A stretch of DNA of 64,000 bases from Botrytis cinerea B05.10 (taxonomy: Eukaryota > Ascomycota > Leotiomycetes > Helotiales > Sclerotiniaceae): NCBI RefSeq assembly GCF_000143535.2, contig NC_037322.1, positions 1,798,001 to 1,862,000 of the forward strand, written 5' to 3'. Made by a program: the position numbers and the translations under genes. Position 1 is the stretch's first letter. Each line of letters starts with the position of its first letter. The notes below the pieces were generated by a model. That model was not told the origin of the DNA. It did not search any database and saw only the letters and a program-made list of their open reading frames with translations. Of this stretch, positions 25,654-36,062 are shown piece after piece.

Positions 25654-26075
25654 GGGAGAGGGGAGAGGGAAAGTGTTGATAGGAAGTTGCAATTGCGGCA
25701 TCAGAAAGGAGGGGCAGTCTGGGATGTCATATCGATTAGCTTGATGGTATTTTTGTTGGCTCTTTTATGTACCTGGGTAGGTAAATGTATGGAATACATA
25801 CCTAGCAGATGTTAGTGAACTCGTCTAGTTAGGTATAATTATATAATCAACAAAATTTAAAGTTTATTCAAAATTAATTTGCTATAAAAATCTTGGAAGT
25901 CTAGAGATTGAAGTTCAATTGCTAATCAATCAGGCACTAAAGCGGCATTGTGATAAACGCCAATATTACCCCTCAACTTACGTCGTACAAACCAAAATTT
26001 ATTCTGTACCGCACCTTTCATCATTTACGCCTCAACTCTAAACGTACCTCCTCCATACCTAACTCACAACCAAAC
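25654..26075. other. Intergenic: promoter of the ataxin-10-like gene
   Basis: A 422-bp AT-rich spacer. The frame of the next gene is open upstream to 25950, but the conserved-looking start is the ATG at 26076. Confidence 0.5.
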
Positions 26076-29000
26076 ATGTACTGCGCAGAATGCGGGCATC
26101 CTCTTCCTGATATTCGCGACGACAATACAACATGCAGCAAATGTAAAACGCGACTGGGTACCTGGTGGGACGAATCTTCGAAAACGATGCGAACGAACCG
26201 CGAAGCATTCGTACCGACAAACATGATGAGCGAAATCATGGGCGGCAGAAGCCATTTCGAAATCAACAAAACGGTTTCCGAGAGAACAAATACTTATGGG
26301 TTGGAAGAGAGAGGATTTCTCGCCACATTGACGATGTTGGAAATGCGATGGGGACCCGGTGGCGGCGCGGGCTTGGGACGCAAAACAATGGAGGGCTTGG
26401 GGAAAATGATCAGAAGTACATTGGACATGTCGCTGTCCCGCGGCGAGGTGCGCGAGGCGCTCGCGAAAAACGTCGATATCTGGATGCGGCTGCAGCGGAT
26501 ATTTTATCTGGCGGTGCCGATCTTGGTCTCGCGCTCGCTGCGCGAATCGTACTCGGAACAGGGGGTTCCGGCGGGGCCGGACGTGTCGGAGAGCGTGGCG
26601 CTCATCTTGAAGAATTTCGAGGTGCTGACGGAGGATCTGGGATATTTGAATAATTTGCTCGTTGTGAGTCGCAACATGTTGGCGGTTAAGGAGACGGCGC
26701 AGGAGATTTGTAGGGCGGTGGGCTTGGATAAGCAGGTGCATAAGTTGATTATCTTGTGCGTGAATGTGACGAGTAAGGGGTATGATGGGGAGAATGTGGA
26801 TGATAACAGTAGGGGGAGGTTGAACGAGGTGACGGAACTTTGTGAGTTTTTCTAGAGCTTTTTTTTTTTTGTCTTCAGTTGGGGATGGGATTAAAGATGG
26901 CAATGGTTCTTCTTGAGCGATGATTGAGTTTGTGGACGATACTGATTTCTTTGCAGATAAAAAACTTCTGGTCACTTGTTTACAACATACGCATAATTGG
27001 ACTATGGGTAATGATAGATTCAAGATGTCATTTTGGTTCGATATGCTTTTCGATAATGATTTGCATAATGATCCGGTTCATGAACTTCCTCCGGATGATT
27101 TGAATGTGGAGAAGGTTTATCATGAGGTTAGGAATTGGTTGACTAGACATTCGGCAGATCAAGATGAGACAGCCAAGGAACTTTTGGAGAAATACGCCGC
27201 CGAAGCTGACATGGATTGTACACCTGGACCGTTACCACAAATCGACGAATTTACTGTGACTGAGGCGGATAAGGAAGATGATCCGGAAGAAACGACGCCG
27301 GTTTGGAAACCTGAATTGACGGATAAATATGAGCAAGATCGAGTTTACGCCCGTGTGTCACATGAGATTGATATTTGGTGGAAGCGTCAGAGAGATCAGA
27401 ATTATGAAGGTTGGGTTGTCAAGATGGTCACTGTGGAAGATGCGATAAAGCGTGCGGAGGCTTGTAAAGAAACTGCCATGGAAAGATTTCTTCCTCAACG
27501 AGCTTTCCAGGACCAGGATGCGTATGATCAGGATGAACAGTTAGAGGAACCACCTCTTCATGATGAGATTGATGGTGATACTCGGTCGATGGATGGTCAT
27601 GATGGCGAAGATGATGGCGAAGAAGAGGATGAAGAAGATGATGATGAGTCTTATGCGGAAGGACCTCTGAGAGGTCTTTTGACCGAGATTCCTAACATTC
27701 TCGACACGAAACAAATCGAAGCTCTTCATATGACGGTCAAAGCTTGTATTGTCGATTCGATGGGCTCAGGACTTACACCAGCCGGCGAAAATCTTCAGAA
27801 GACAAGATGCAAAATGTTTTTGGCTTTGGATTGTGGCAAAAATCTACTTAGGGAAATGCTGGTTTTCATCGCTGTTTGGGAACAAACTGATCAGCATTTC
27901 ATTTTCCAAATCACTGCTCAAATTATCGAGTCTTTCCATCATAATGCTTTGTTGCCATATGCTTGGAGCTCGCTGAGGATTATGAAGGATATTGTGTCGC
28001 CAGCACAAACTGTTCTTTTACGCCTCATCAACTACATGTTCCGCGCTCGAAAGGATAGTCCTATCTATGATGATCTCAGAGATTACAACAGAGATGCAAA
28101 ACTCATTCATTTCCTCTTTACATATTTCCGTACACGAGTTGTACCTGATTGTATTGCCCTTATTCACGCGCAAGCTCAAATTCGAACTAAGAATAGCGAT
28201 CCTAATGATTTCCCCGTCGATTTATGGGATATGGAACGTGCCAAGGATGGTCTCTCGCAGTATCTCGATTTCATCTCTGTTATTGCCGAAATACCAGAGA
28301 TGCGACCACTTCTTATTGAATGGGAAGCAGTATATGAACTTATTGCTCTCCTTAGAGCTCTTGATTTAGGTGTTGCTAAAAAGAATCTTTCGGAACAACC
28401 ATTACCTAATCGGAGACAAGCACCTGTTCCTCAACAAGGAGGAGGTATTCAAGCAACAGAACGTCCATATGAAAGTCCCACATCGCAAAATGCACCACAA
28501 TTCCCAGGTCAGGGTCAATCTCTTCCTCCCCTTCATGATACACCACATAAGTTCCCTTGGTCGGGTATTAAAATCCAAATACTTATCATTCTTACTTCAC
28601 TTGTGGCACCCAATAATCCGCGCAGACAAGGACCGGGAAATCCAATTGTGCAGAAACAATTGCTTAATCAGGATGGAATTATGCCGTTACTTAACTGTTG
28701 TGTTTATGATGGACATAATGAGTATTTGAAAGAGAGAGCGACGCTAGCATTGAAATATGTTATGGAGGGGTGTGAGGAGGCGCAGAAATGGGTTAAAGAT
28801 TTGGTACCGGCTGGGAAACAGAGGACGGGTGCGGGTGCGAATGGTGCACAGGGAAATGGGAATGCTAATGGGAATGGGGGTGGAGGGACAGGAGGGGCCC
28901 CGGTAACTACGAGTGCAGGATCTAATGGAATGCATATGCAAATGTCAGTGGGGAATAGTATCGATGTGGATCCGACGTTGCAGTTGGAAAAGTTGAGATT

Positions 29001-29076
29001 GCAGGAGAGGGTTAGGATTGCGGAGCAGAAGGCTAGGGAGATGAGGGGGAAGGAGAATGGACAGGGTCAGGGATAG
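26076..29076 (+). CDS. Ataxin-10/Ctr86-domain armadillo-like protein with N-terminal zinc ribbon
   Basis: Two exons, 26076-26841 and 26957-29076, are joined by a GTGAGT...GCAG intron. The join restores an uninterrupted helical segment (VTELYKKLLVTCLQ) and gives 961 aa. Residues 3-22 hold CxxC-x13-CxxC (CAEC...CSKC), a zinc-ribbon pattern. The body is alpha-helical, armadillo-like, with an acidic run near residues 510-530. Close to the C-terminus, FPWSGIKIQILIILTSLVAP plus GIMPLLNCCVYDGHNEYLKE matches the pattern of the ataxin-10 homology domain (yeast Ctr86, human ATXN10). The tail is Gly/Asn-rich and then a short coiled coil. The biochemical role of fungal members is poorly defined. Exon 1 is markedly richer in G+C than exon 2. 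Confidence 0.78.
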
Positions 29077-30564
29077 AGAGGAAAGTCATGAAGTGGATTT
29101 GCATTGCTTGGCGTATTAAAATGGTGTGGGATATGTGATGTGGAAATTGTAGAAAGGGAAGGGAAGGGAAGGAAATGGAAAAGAATGGAAAGGAAGAGAG
29201 GTATGATACCCTTTTTGGCGTTTGGAAAGATTGGGCTGGGCTGGGCTGGGTTGGCTTGAGTTGGGTTGGGTTGATAAAGGGAAAATGTTTGATTGTATGG
29301 TTTATGTAGTGTATGTGGTGTATGTAGCATAGCATAGCATGGCATGGCATGGTAGGTTAAGAAATATTAGAGAATTTTGTGGAATTTTGTGGAATGGATG
29401 AAATCATAAGAGTGACTGATTTTATGTGTGGGAATGATGAATGGGAATGATGTCTGAAGTGTTGAGAGAGAAAGGGAGGGGGTTATGGAAGATTGATGGT
29501 TGATGATTGAGGAGGTGAAAGAGAGTGTGATGTGGAATGTATAGTATATAGATATTTGATGAGGTGAGGGAATGTGAGAATATGACAGGTAGAGAGAGGG
29601 GTGGAGGAGGTGTATGAGAGGCGGAAGAAAGATGAGGTAGGACAGGAAAGTAGGACGGAGAGGAAGAGGAGATTCAATCATATATATAGTATTTGGAAAG
29701 AGAGAAGTGCTTGGAGAGAGGGGTGGGATGATGGGGTGGAGGAATGGCTTTTTTTTGTGAATTGTGAAATGTGGTGGAGATCAGATGATATATTTTGGGA
29801 GTAGCGATGCTTCCTTTCTTGGATAGATTTACTTGATTTTCTTCATGGGAGAATTTTCTGGTATGGAATTTTGAGAGATAGATAGATAGATATGGGTTAC
29901 TAACTAGGGTGGAGGGTTAGCTAGCGAGATGTATGGAATCTGGATGAGGAAAGAGAGAAAGGAGAAAGGGGTTGGAATGAGATTTTTTTTTATGAAGTGG
30001 AAGGGATGTTTAGAGATTACTTTTTCTAGAGTTTCTCATTGATCATTATTATTATTATTATTATTATTCAAAATCGTTGGGAATATTTGCATCCCTATAT
30101 CTATCAACTGATATTCAAAATTTCGGTTTTGTTAAACACATAGAGTGATATATCTAAATGTTGATAATTAGACATTGTATATTGTATATACTGTCATATT
30201 CTACTTTATTTCGCTAGCGAAGAGATATTAAAATGTTACTCGAGTTGTTGTTTACTAAATTTGTTTCGCATCGCAATGTCAATGTTAATGTTATGGTGTT
30301 GCCTACCTGGGGTGTCAAACAAGGTCATACATGACCTCATAGCTGAGACTTGGAATTTCGAGGTCGGTCGTAAGTTGGGGTTTGTGTTGGGGGGATTTGG
30401 GGCAGCAGGATTTTGTATGAGTTATATATTTGAGCATGGGCAAGTCAGAGGGTTTGGAAAAAACAAAAAAAAAGACGGTAAATTACTTGGGGTTTTGTTG
30501 TTGGATTTCAGTTGCATCTGCTCACATTTTTTATATCCTTGTTCAATCGGTTTCGAGTCTAGAA
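29077..30564. other. C-depleted, purine-rich 3' flank and spacer
   Basis: The plus strand is rich in G and A and very poor in C (no C at all in 29461-29580). It includes GGGAA runs near 29155-29200, GGGCT/GGGTT runs near 29234-29270, GGCAT repeats near 29335 and an (ATT)n run at about 30047-30068. No gene was seen. The upstream part of the next ORF's frame (30430 onward) may be 5' UTR. Confidence 0.65.
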
Positions 30565-31152
30565 ATGGGTCGGGACGACTACTATGTTTATGATGATCAT
30601 GGGAAGCCTATAAATTCTCGAGACCATCAAGATCATCGTCGAGTTAGAGATGGAGGTGGCCGTCGAGATAAAGGTCGAGATTATCATCATTCTAAACCTA
30701 CCATTAAAAAGGATTCAGTCGCTCGAGACCGTCGAGAACATCATCGGGGTGAGCCTCAAGATGGACATCGAGGACATCATAGTTCCGGAGGCTCTCTTCA
30801 GATTGATGATTTCGTTGAATATCTTGTAGGTCCAGATCTCATAAAATCTTCTAAGATCAGGCCGACCAGGGGATTACCTCCTCCACATTCCTATGCCCCA
30901 AGTTCTGTTTTGCAATCGGTCCATTCTGAAACTCCATCGTCAAGCAAGGAGAGAATTCCGAGAATAAAGGATATTGACAGAAGGGCATTTAAGGGTCAAT
31001 CAACGGCATATATAGAACGGCCACAGGGTAAACCAGAGACAATAGCCAGAGTGCGCGCATATATAGATGGCGTGGAAAAAGCACGCGATAAAGAAGAGTT
31101 ATTCGAGGATAAAGCAATGAGTGATCATTTATCGAGGAGGAGGAATCATTAA
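30565..31152 (+). CDS. Hypothetical basic, Arg/His/Asp-rich protein
   Basis: Not recognised. The ATG at 30565 begins a 195-aa hydrophilic protein (MGRDDYYVYDDHGKPIN). The first 80 residues are rich in RD, RR, HR and GG like an RS/RD-type disordered region. A more ordinary segment follows (LQIDDFVEYLVGPDLIKSS) and then a basic helical C-terminus. There are no signal peptide or membrane segments. The frame is open upstream to 30430, so a longer N-terminus or an upstream exon is possible. The low-bias segment at residues 75-195 argues that it is a real gene. Confidence 0.5.
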   Translation: MGRDDYYVYDDHGKPINSRDHQDHRRVRDGGGRRDKGRDYHHSKPTIKKDSVARDRREHHRGEPQDGHRGHHSSGGSLQIDDFVEYLVGPDLIKSSKIRPTRGLPPPHSYAPSSVLQSVHSETPSSSKERIPRIKDIDRRAFKGQSTAYIERPQGKPETIARVRAYIDGVEKARDKEELFEDKAMSDHLSRRRNH

Positions 31153-31852
31153 AGGAGGACAAAAGGAAAAGAGCGAATGAGAGATGATCTAGAAGAGGAT
31201 ATCAAGAAGAGCCGAATAGCAATGAACAGTGGGTGAGAGGATATTGTCGATAGGGACAGATTAGGAGGGAAACTTGAGGATGCCTGGAGAAGTTTTAATC
31301 GTCATGGCTATTTCCTAGAAGCCAGGCGGAAGATTAGTCTTTTGGCGATTGCTACACTAGTGCAGGTATCTGATTAAAATTGCTTTTTTCGAGGATTCTT
31401 TCAATCTCGTTGCACTTTTGGATTTCCAATCATTGCGTTAGTTACACTTTCGTAGCCTGAATGAATAAAATTTGGGCCAATTGTTCGGTCATGACGTGCC
31501 GAGAGGTTGAATTTGGTCGACTGCGGTTCAATACCTTCAAGACCACGAAAGTGACCCCTTCACATCAGGCACCAAATTGATTATTTCAAACTTACATCAC
31601 GAGATTATTTTTCTCTATTATCTAAATACAACTTTAAAATATAGCCATCACAGTACACGTCGTCAAAGCCTACCACTCGACTCCCACGTGCACTCGAGCC
31701 ACTTACTCCTATCCTAAATTCCCGCCCCACATCGGTACCCCCCATCCCCTCGCTTAACTTGGGGGAAAATCTCTGCAAAAAATCTTCTCCGCTTTGGCAT
31801 TTCTAATATATTCGCATTTTCCTTCCATCTCTTCAACAAATACAATACAACA
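31153..31852. other. Intergenic region upstream of tRNA-Glu
   Basis: A 700-bp mixed-composition spacer. A GGTTCAATACC box-B-like string near 31526-31536 has no matching tRNA fold. Nothing else was seen. Confidence 0.5.
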
Positions 31853-31951
31853 TCCGGCATGGTGTAGTGGCTAGCATTTCCGCCTCTCATTCGAAGCTAT
31901 TCAGCTTCAATCAAGTCGCGGGAGACCGGGGTTCAATTCCCCGTACCGGAA
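31853..31951 (+). tRNA. tRNA-Glu (anticodon CTC) with a 27-nt intron
   Basis: Exon 31853-31889 (37 nt) and exon 31917-31951 (35 nt, including discriminator A) fold as a 72-nt tRNA. The intron 31890-31916 sits directly after position 37, the standard nuclear tRNA intron site. Box A is TGGTGTAGTGG and box B is GGTTCAATTCC. The anticodon stem TCCGC/GCGGG and T stem CGGGG/CCCCG pair well. The acceptor stem TCCGGCA/TACCGGA has one C-A mismatch at the sixth pair. A T-rich Pol III terminator (ATTTTTA) begins about 5 nt after the gene. Confidence 0.9.
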
Positions 31952-32965
31952 TTTATTTTTATTTATTGAAGTATCTTTCTTCTTCCCTTTTTGTGGAAAT
32001 AGAAAATGATGGAATAAAAATTTACACCTTTTTTTTTTTTTTTTTTTTTTTTTTCAGATTTTAGACTTGATGTATTTCGGAGAAAGATATATATATATAT
32101 ACATGGCTTTTGAGAACTCATTCTCACACAATATAACATGGCCAACAAAGTCACAATCGAAGTATTCCGATTACTTCTCCTATATCCCAGAAATACGACC
32201 CCTATTAAGTCAACATTCATTCAAGTTATATACTATAAATCAATGTCCTATCATTCATCAACCAAGAACCAAAGAAGAACCAAGAACCAAGGAATTCTTT
32301 CTCTTTTTTCTCAAATTCGTAATTGTTTGATTGATTAACCGATCGACATCATAGTACTACTTTGTAGAATATCATAGACGCCTTCGGCGGTATCTTTGGC
32401 TTTGTCAGTTACCCCAAGGCCTTAATTGATTAAGTTGGATCTCCCGACGGCGTTCTCGACTTTCTAGTTAGAAGAAAAAGAATAGGTTACTACGGTCTTG
32501 CTTTGCTGTACATGGCATCTCAATCTATCTTATTCCACTTGTCATTCCTCATGTTTCCACAACACATTAATGATAAAGTAACTGGGCGTTCGATGCAGTA
32601 GAAAAGTCTTAGCGAGGAATATACAAATGCGAATATGTGATTGCGTACATACGGTCGACTGGCTAGCTCGATTGTGATTCATGAATGAGTATATAAAGAT
32701 ATCTGTTCTCGATTCTACAACTCTCAAGAACTTCGTAGTTTAAGCGCCTAAGGAATTGAGGACTTAGAATTATACATTTCTTTTACAAACTACACAATAC
32801 CAACTCACGGCTCAATTCTGAAATTTCCTTTAGCCGACCTTTCATTCACAACTTCGAGTTGAAAATCCTAATTGTCAATAAACACCATATACAAGTACTG
32901 CTTGCATACTTATCCAATCACTAATCATCCTCCCATTGCTCATCTATCCATCCAAAAAAACGGAA
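31952..32965. other. Intergenic region with a 26-T run
   Basis: The spacer between tRNA-Glu and the next ORF contains an uninterrupted T26 tract at 32029-32054 and a short (AT)n at about 32089-32101. Short ORFs here are not supported. Confidence 0.55.
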
Positions 32966-34438
32966 ATGGCACCGTCAAAAAAAGGTCACTCTCCACCTAT
33001 CCCGCGAGATCTACGCAATATATCTAGGGAAGGTTTACCTGCATTTCAACCACCACAAGCACAACCATCAAATCGGTCTTTAAATATTTCATCAAGATCC
33101 TCAAGAAACCTCCCTCCCATCTTTCCCAATCTCCTCCCCAGATCTACATCACAAGGTCTGAATCCAAGACCTGTATCTGGAACCCAACCTCAAACTCAAA
33201 CTCAAACTCAACCTCAAAATCAACCTCAACCTCACACTCAACCTCAGCCTCGCCATATTTCATCTAGAGCTAGCTCTAGAACGCAATCCCGATTCCAATC
33301 CCAATCTAGCTCTCGACCACTGTTACCAAGCCTCTCGCTTTCAAGACCTCGAGATCTTGTTCCAAGACCTAGAATCACTTCGATGGACAGCAATTTAACT
33401 TTGGGTCCAGGCCAAGGTCAATTTCAAGCTCAACTTCAAACTCAACTACGACCACACATCAACTCACAGTCTCAGAATCAAAACCAGGGATTCTATACTA
33501 ACTTTTTCCCTCCTTTTACTGATGGGTACTCTCCTGCCACTCAGTTCCAAACAACTACTCCACCCACAAATGGGTATTCATACCAGGGCACCCACCGAGC
33601 TTTAAATCCACCTCAACCTCCAACACAAGTTCACCCCGAAACTCGAACTCAGAATCAAGAGTTTTACAGCAACTTTCCGTATCCGTTTCCTACTGCGCAC
33701 TCTCCTTTCTCTCAGTTTCAGATGAACACTGAACCTGAAGATCGAGAACTCCATCGAGGTACCCACCAAGATTTAATTCAAGCTCCAATTCAAGCTCAAA
33801 ATGAAACCTTCACTCGAGCTAACAAACGTGCTCGACTTTCCTATTCACATTCCAACCCAAACAGCAGAGTGAACGCGGAAGGAAGCGAACGAAGAAATGA
33901 ACATGGAGCCGCCAACAGAACGAGAACTGCCACTGGAAACCGGAATGCGAATCATATCACAACCCAGAACGACCCCCAGTCTCCCAATGATACATCTTCA
34001 GAATCACCACTCAGCACACCGCCTGATTCTGTTTCAACTTCACCACCCCTCTTCCCACTTCGTAATCTTCCACGCTTTGGTAGTTTTAGACGTAGTCAGG
34101 GACTTGGCTGGTCTCCTGGAAGTAGAACCAGAGCTCTAGATGAACGTCGGAATTGGAATCGGACAGAGAATGGAATTGGAACCGGGGATGGAAGAATCAT
34201 TCCCCATTTACCCTCCAACCGCTCCAACCCCATTCCAACTCCCTACACCGAGCTTCCCGTCTTCTCCAGTAACCTAGATATTGCAAATCGTCCAACTGTA
34301 GCGCAGAAAAGATGGATGTATGCTGTGCGGAAGGAAGGGAGGAGTAATGATCGGAGCGAGAATGGAGGATATAGTAGAGGGATTGAAGGGCAGATGATTC
34401 GCCTGTTTGGGGGTGTGGGGGATGGAGGAGTGGGTTAA
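32966..34438 (+). CDS. Hypothetical Gln/Pro/Ser-rich disordered protein
   Basis: Not recognised. A single-exon reading frame of 490 aa starts at the ATG at 32966 (MAPSKKGHSPPIP); an in-frame ATG lies further up at 32936. It is dominated by Gln, Pro, Ser, Asn and Arg. A QTQTQTQPQNQPQPHTQ run lies near residues 77-95. Two imperfect internal repeats are visible around GFYTNFFPPFTDGYSPATQF and EFYSNFPYPFPTAHSPFSQF (about 60 residues apart). The C-terminus is more ordinary (RPTVAQKRWMYAVRKEG). The internal protein-level duplication and long frame support a real gene, perhaps an intrinsically disordered regulator; no function is claimed. Confidence 0.6.
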   Translation: MAPSKKGHSPPIPRDLRNISREGLPAFQPPQAQPSNRSLNISSRSSRNLPPIFPNLLPRSTSQGLNPRPVSGTQPQTQTQTQPQNQPQPHTQPQPRHISSRASSRTQSRFQSQSSSRPLLPSLSLSRPRDLVPRPRITSMDSNLTLGPGQGQFQAQLQTQLRPHINSQSQNQNQGFYTNFFPPFTDGYSPATQFQTTTPPTNGYSYQGTHRALNPPQPPTQVHPETRTQNQEFYSNFPYPFPTAHSPFSQFQMNTEPEDRELHRGTHQDLIQAPIQAQNETFTRANKRARLSYSHSNPNSRVNAEGSERRNEHGAANRTRTATGNRNANHITTQNDPQSPNDTSSESPLSTPPDSVSTSPPLFPLRNLPRFGSFRRSQGLGWSPGSRTRALDERRNWNRTENGIGTGDGRIIPHLPSNRSNPIPTPYTELPVFSSNLDIANRPTVAQKRWMYAVRKEGRSNDRSENGGYSRGIEGQMIRLFGGVGDGGVG

Positions 34439-35291
34439 ATCGAGGAGTGAGGGTGCGAGATAGGAGATGGGAGACGAGGGGTAGGGAGATGGATAGGGGA
34501 TGGGGATAGAAATGGGAAGGAGATAATGAGAAGGAGGATGAAGTTAAACATGACAATAGAAAGATAAACATGCATATAATATCATCTCATCTTCACTTAC
34601 TTATGAAGAAATGATGGATAGCACAGGGGAGGGAGGAGGAATAAAAAGCACAAAAAAAGACAACCGTTTCGATTTGGATTTTAACGAATGAATGAGTGAA
34701 TGGAAGGATAGAGATGATATCAATCTCAATAATGGAGTAAAATATATATATTATCAAACACCGAAATACCAAAAAAGATTTTTTTCAAGAACATATGAAA
34801 ATGAGAGGAGTACGAATCCAACTAAATCTGTACAAGCAACCAAACCCCCAAAACGATCTCTCTCTCGCGTGGAAAATATCAAAAACAATGTTAGGAACAA
34901 TCTCTATTATTCATTCCTCTTGTCTCTATATTCTTTGTTTTCATAACCACAGCGCACAAAGAAACTTACAAATTTGAATCATCAAGTAAGAATTCTTTTT
35001 CTTTCTTTGTTCATGACCTACCTACCTACCTACCTAACTACCTATCATGGAACGAGACAACACAAAACAAAACAATAGAACAAGAGAACAACATAGCAAA
35101 CCCCCCCTCCCCCCAAAATCAAAACACTTTTAAACAATACCCAAGAACAGTATTACATATGTATATATATATATATATATATATATCAACCTCCCCAACG
35201 TCAATCTTTTCTAAATATCAAAACCCCAGGATCCCAATCATCCACCCACTGATCAAACACTCTACACCCACACTCGCACCCACACAGCAAG
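34439..35291. other. Intergenic spacer with microsatellites
   Basis: An 853-bp spacer with GGGATG-like purine runs just after the upstream gene, (CTAC)n near 35020 and (TA)n at about 35160-35184. No gene was seen. Confidence 0.55.
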
Positions 35292-36062
35292 ATGTCCACC
35301 ACATCCCTCGCATTCAGTCTCGGGGACCCAATCATCTGTCTCAATACCTCCTGCAACTACCCCTTCGGTCGCATTTGCGAAGAATGTTCATTTGAACTCG
35401 AATCTCGAGCTGCTCTTCAAGTACAATCCCAATCCCAAGCGCAAGCGCAAGAAACCCCCAATTCCAAACCCAAGAATAGAGTTACCAAGAATCAGACAGC
35501 ATTCCCAAGAAGTACAACCGTGCAATCCCGCAGTCTCGATATTCCTCAACGCGTCGCGAATATTGTGGAGGATCTTCAGGAGATTTTTGCATTTATACCT
35601 GCAGCTGCGGTACACTCATCTTCATTCTCTTCATCTGAATGTCCAGCAGCCCCAGCCCCAGCCCCAGCTCCTACAATCCCCAAAGCACCCAGTAAGTTAA
35701 GCACCCATAACCTACAAATCTTCGATTCCACCTCCTTTCCACTCCCACTTCCCCCTTTCTCAAAACCACACTCCACATCCACATCTACATCCAGCTCCTC
35801 CCATTCAAACCCCCAATCCCATGCGCTCAATCCTCCCACACTCAACACCTGGCTCGACGATATCGTCATCCGTACACTCGAAGGTCAAGTACTCTCCCCT
35901 TCATACATTGGCGGTGCCAATGAAGAAAATGAACTGGAAGCTTTGTGTCCGTATTGCGATTCTTCGATGGGAGAAGGAGCATGGAGGGAATTGCATTTGA
36001 TCAATTGTCGGTATGCGCACGTGGAAGCCGAGAGATTAGAGATTGCGAGGGGGGGATGGTGA
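35292..36062 (+). CDS. Hypothetical protein with N- and C-terminal cysteine clusters
   Basis: Not recognised. A single-exon frame of 256 aa. The N-terminus has CLNTSCNYPFGRICEEC (four Cys within 17 residues). The C-terminus has CPYCDSSMGEGAWRELHLINC, a C-x2-C-x12-H-x3-C pattern like a C2HC zinc finger. Between them is a Ser/Pro/Ala-rich linker with a short helical part (RVANIVEDLQEIFAFIP). The paired metal-binding-like ends suggest a real small zinc protein. The ATG at 35292 is the first in frame. Confidence 0.6.
   Translation: MSTTSLAFSLGDPIICLNTSCNYPFGRICEECSFELESRAALQVQSQSQAQAQETPNSKPKNRVTKNQTAFPRSTTVQSRSLDIPQRVANIVEDLQEIFAFIPAAAVHSSSFSSSECPAAPAPAPAPTIPKAPSKLSTHNLQIFDSTSFPLPLPPFSKPHSTSTSTSSSSHSNPQSHALNPPTLNTWLDDIVIRTLEGQVLSPSYIGGANEENELEALCPYCDSSMGEGAWRELHLINCRYAHVEAERLEIARGGW

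Noticed and set aside
31490..31545. tRNA-like box A/box B strings (CCGAGAGGTTGA, GGTTCAATACC)
   Set aside because: Spacing is too short and no cloverleaf can be drawn.
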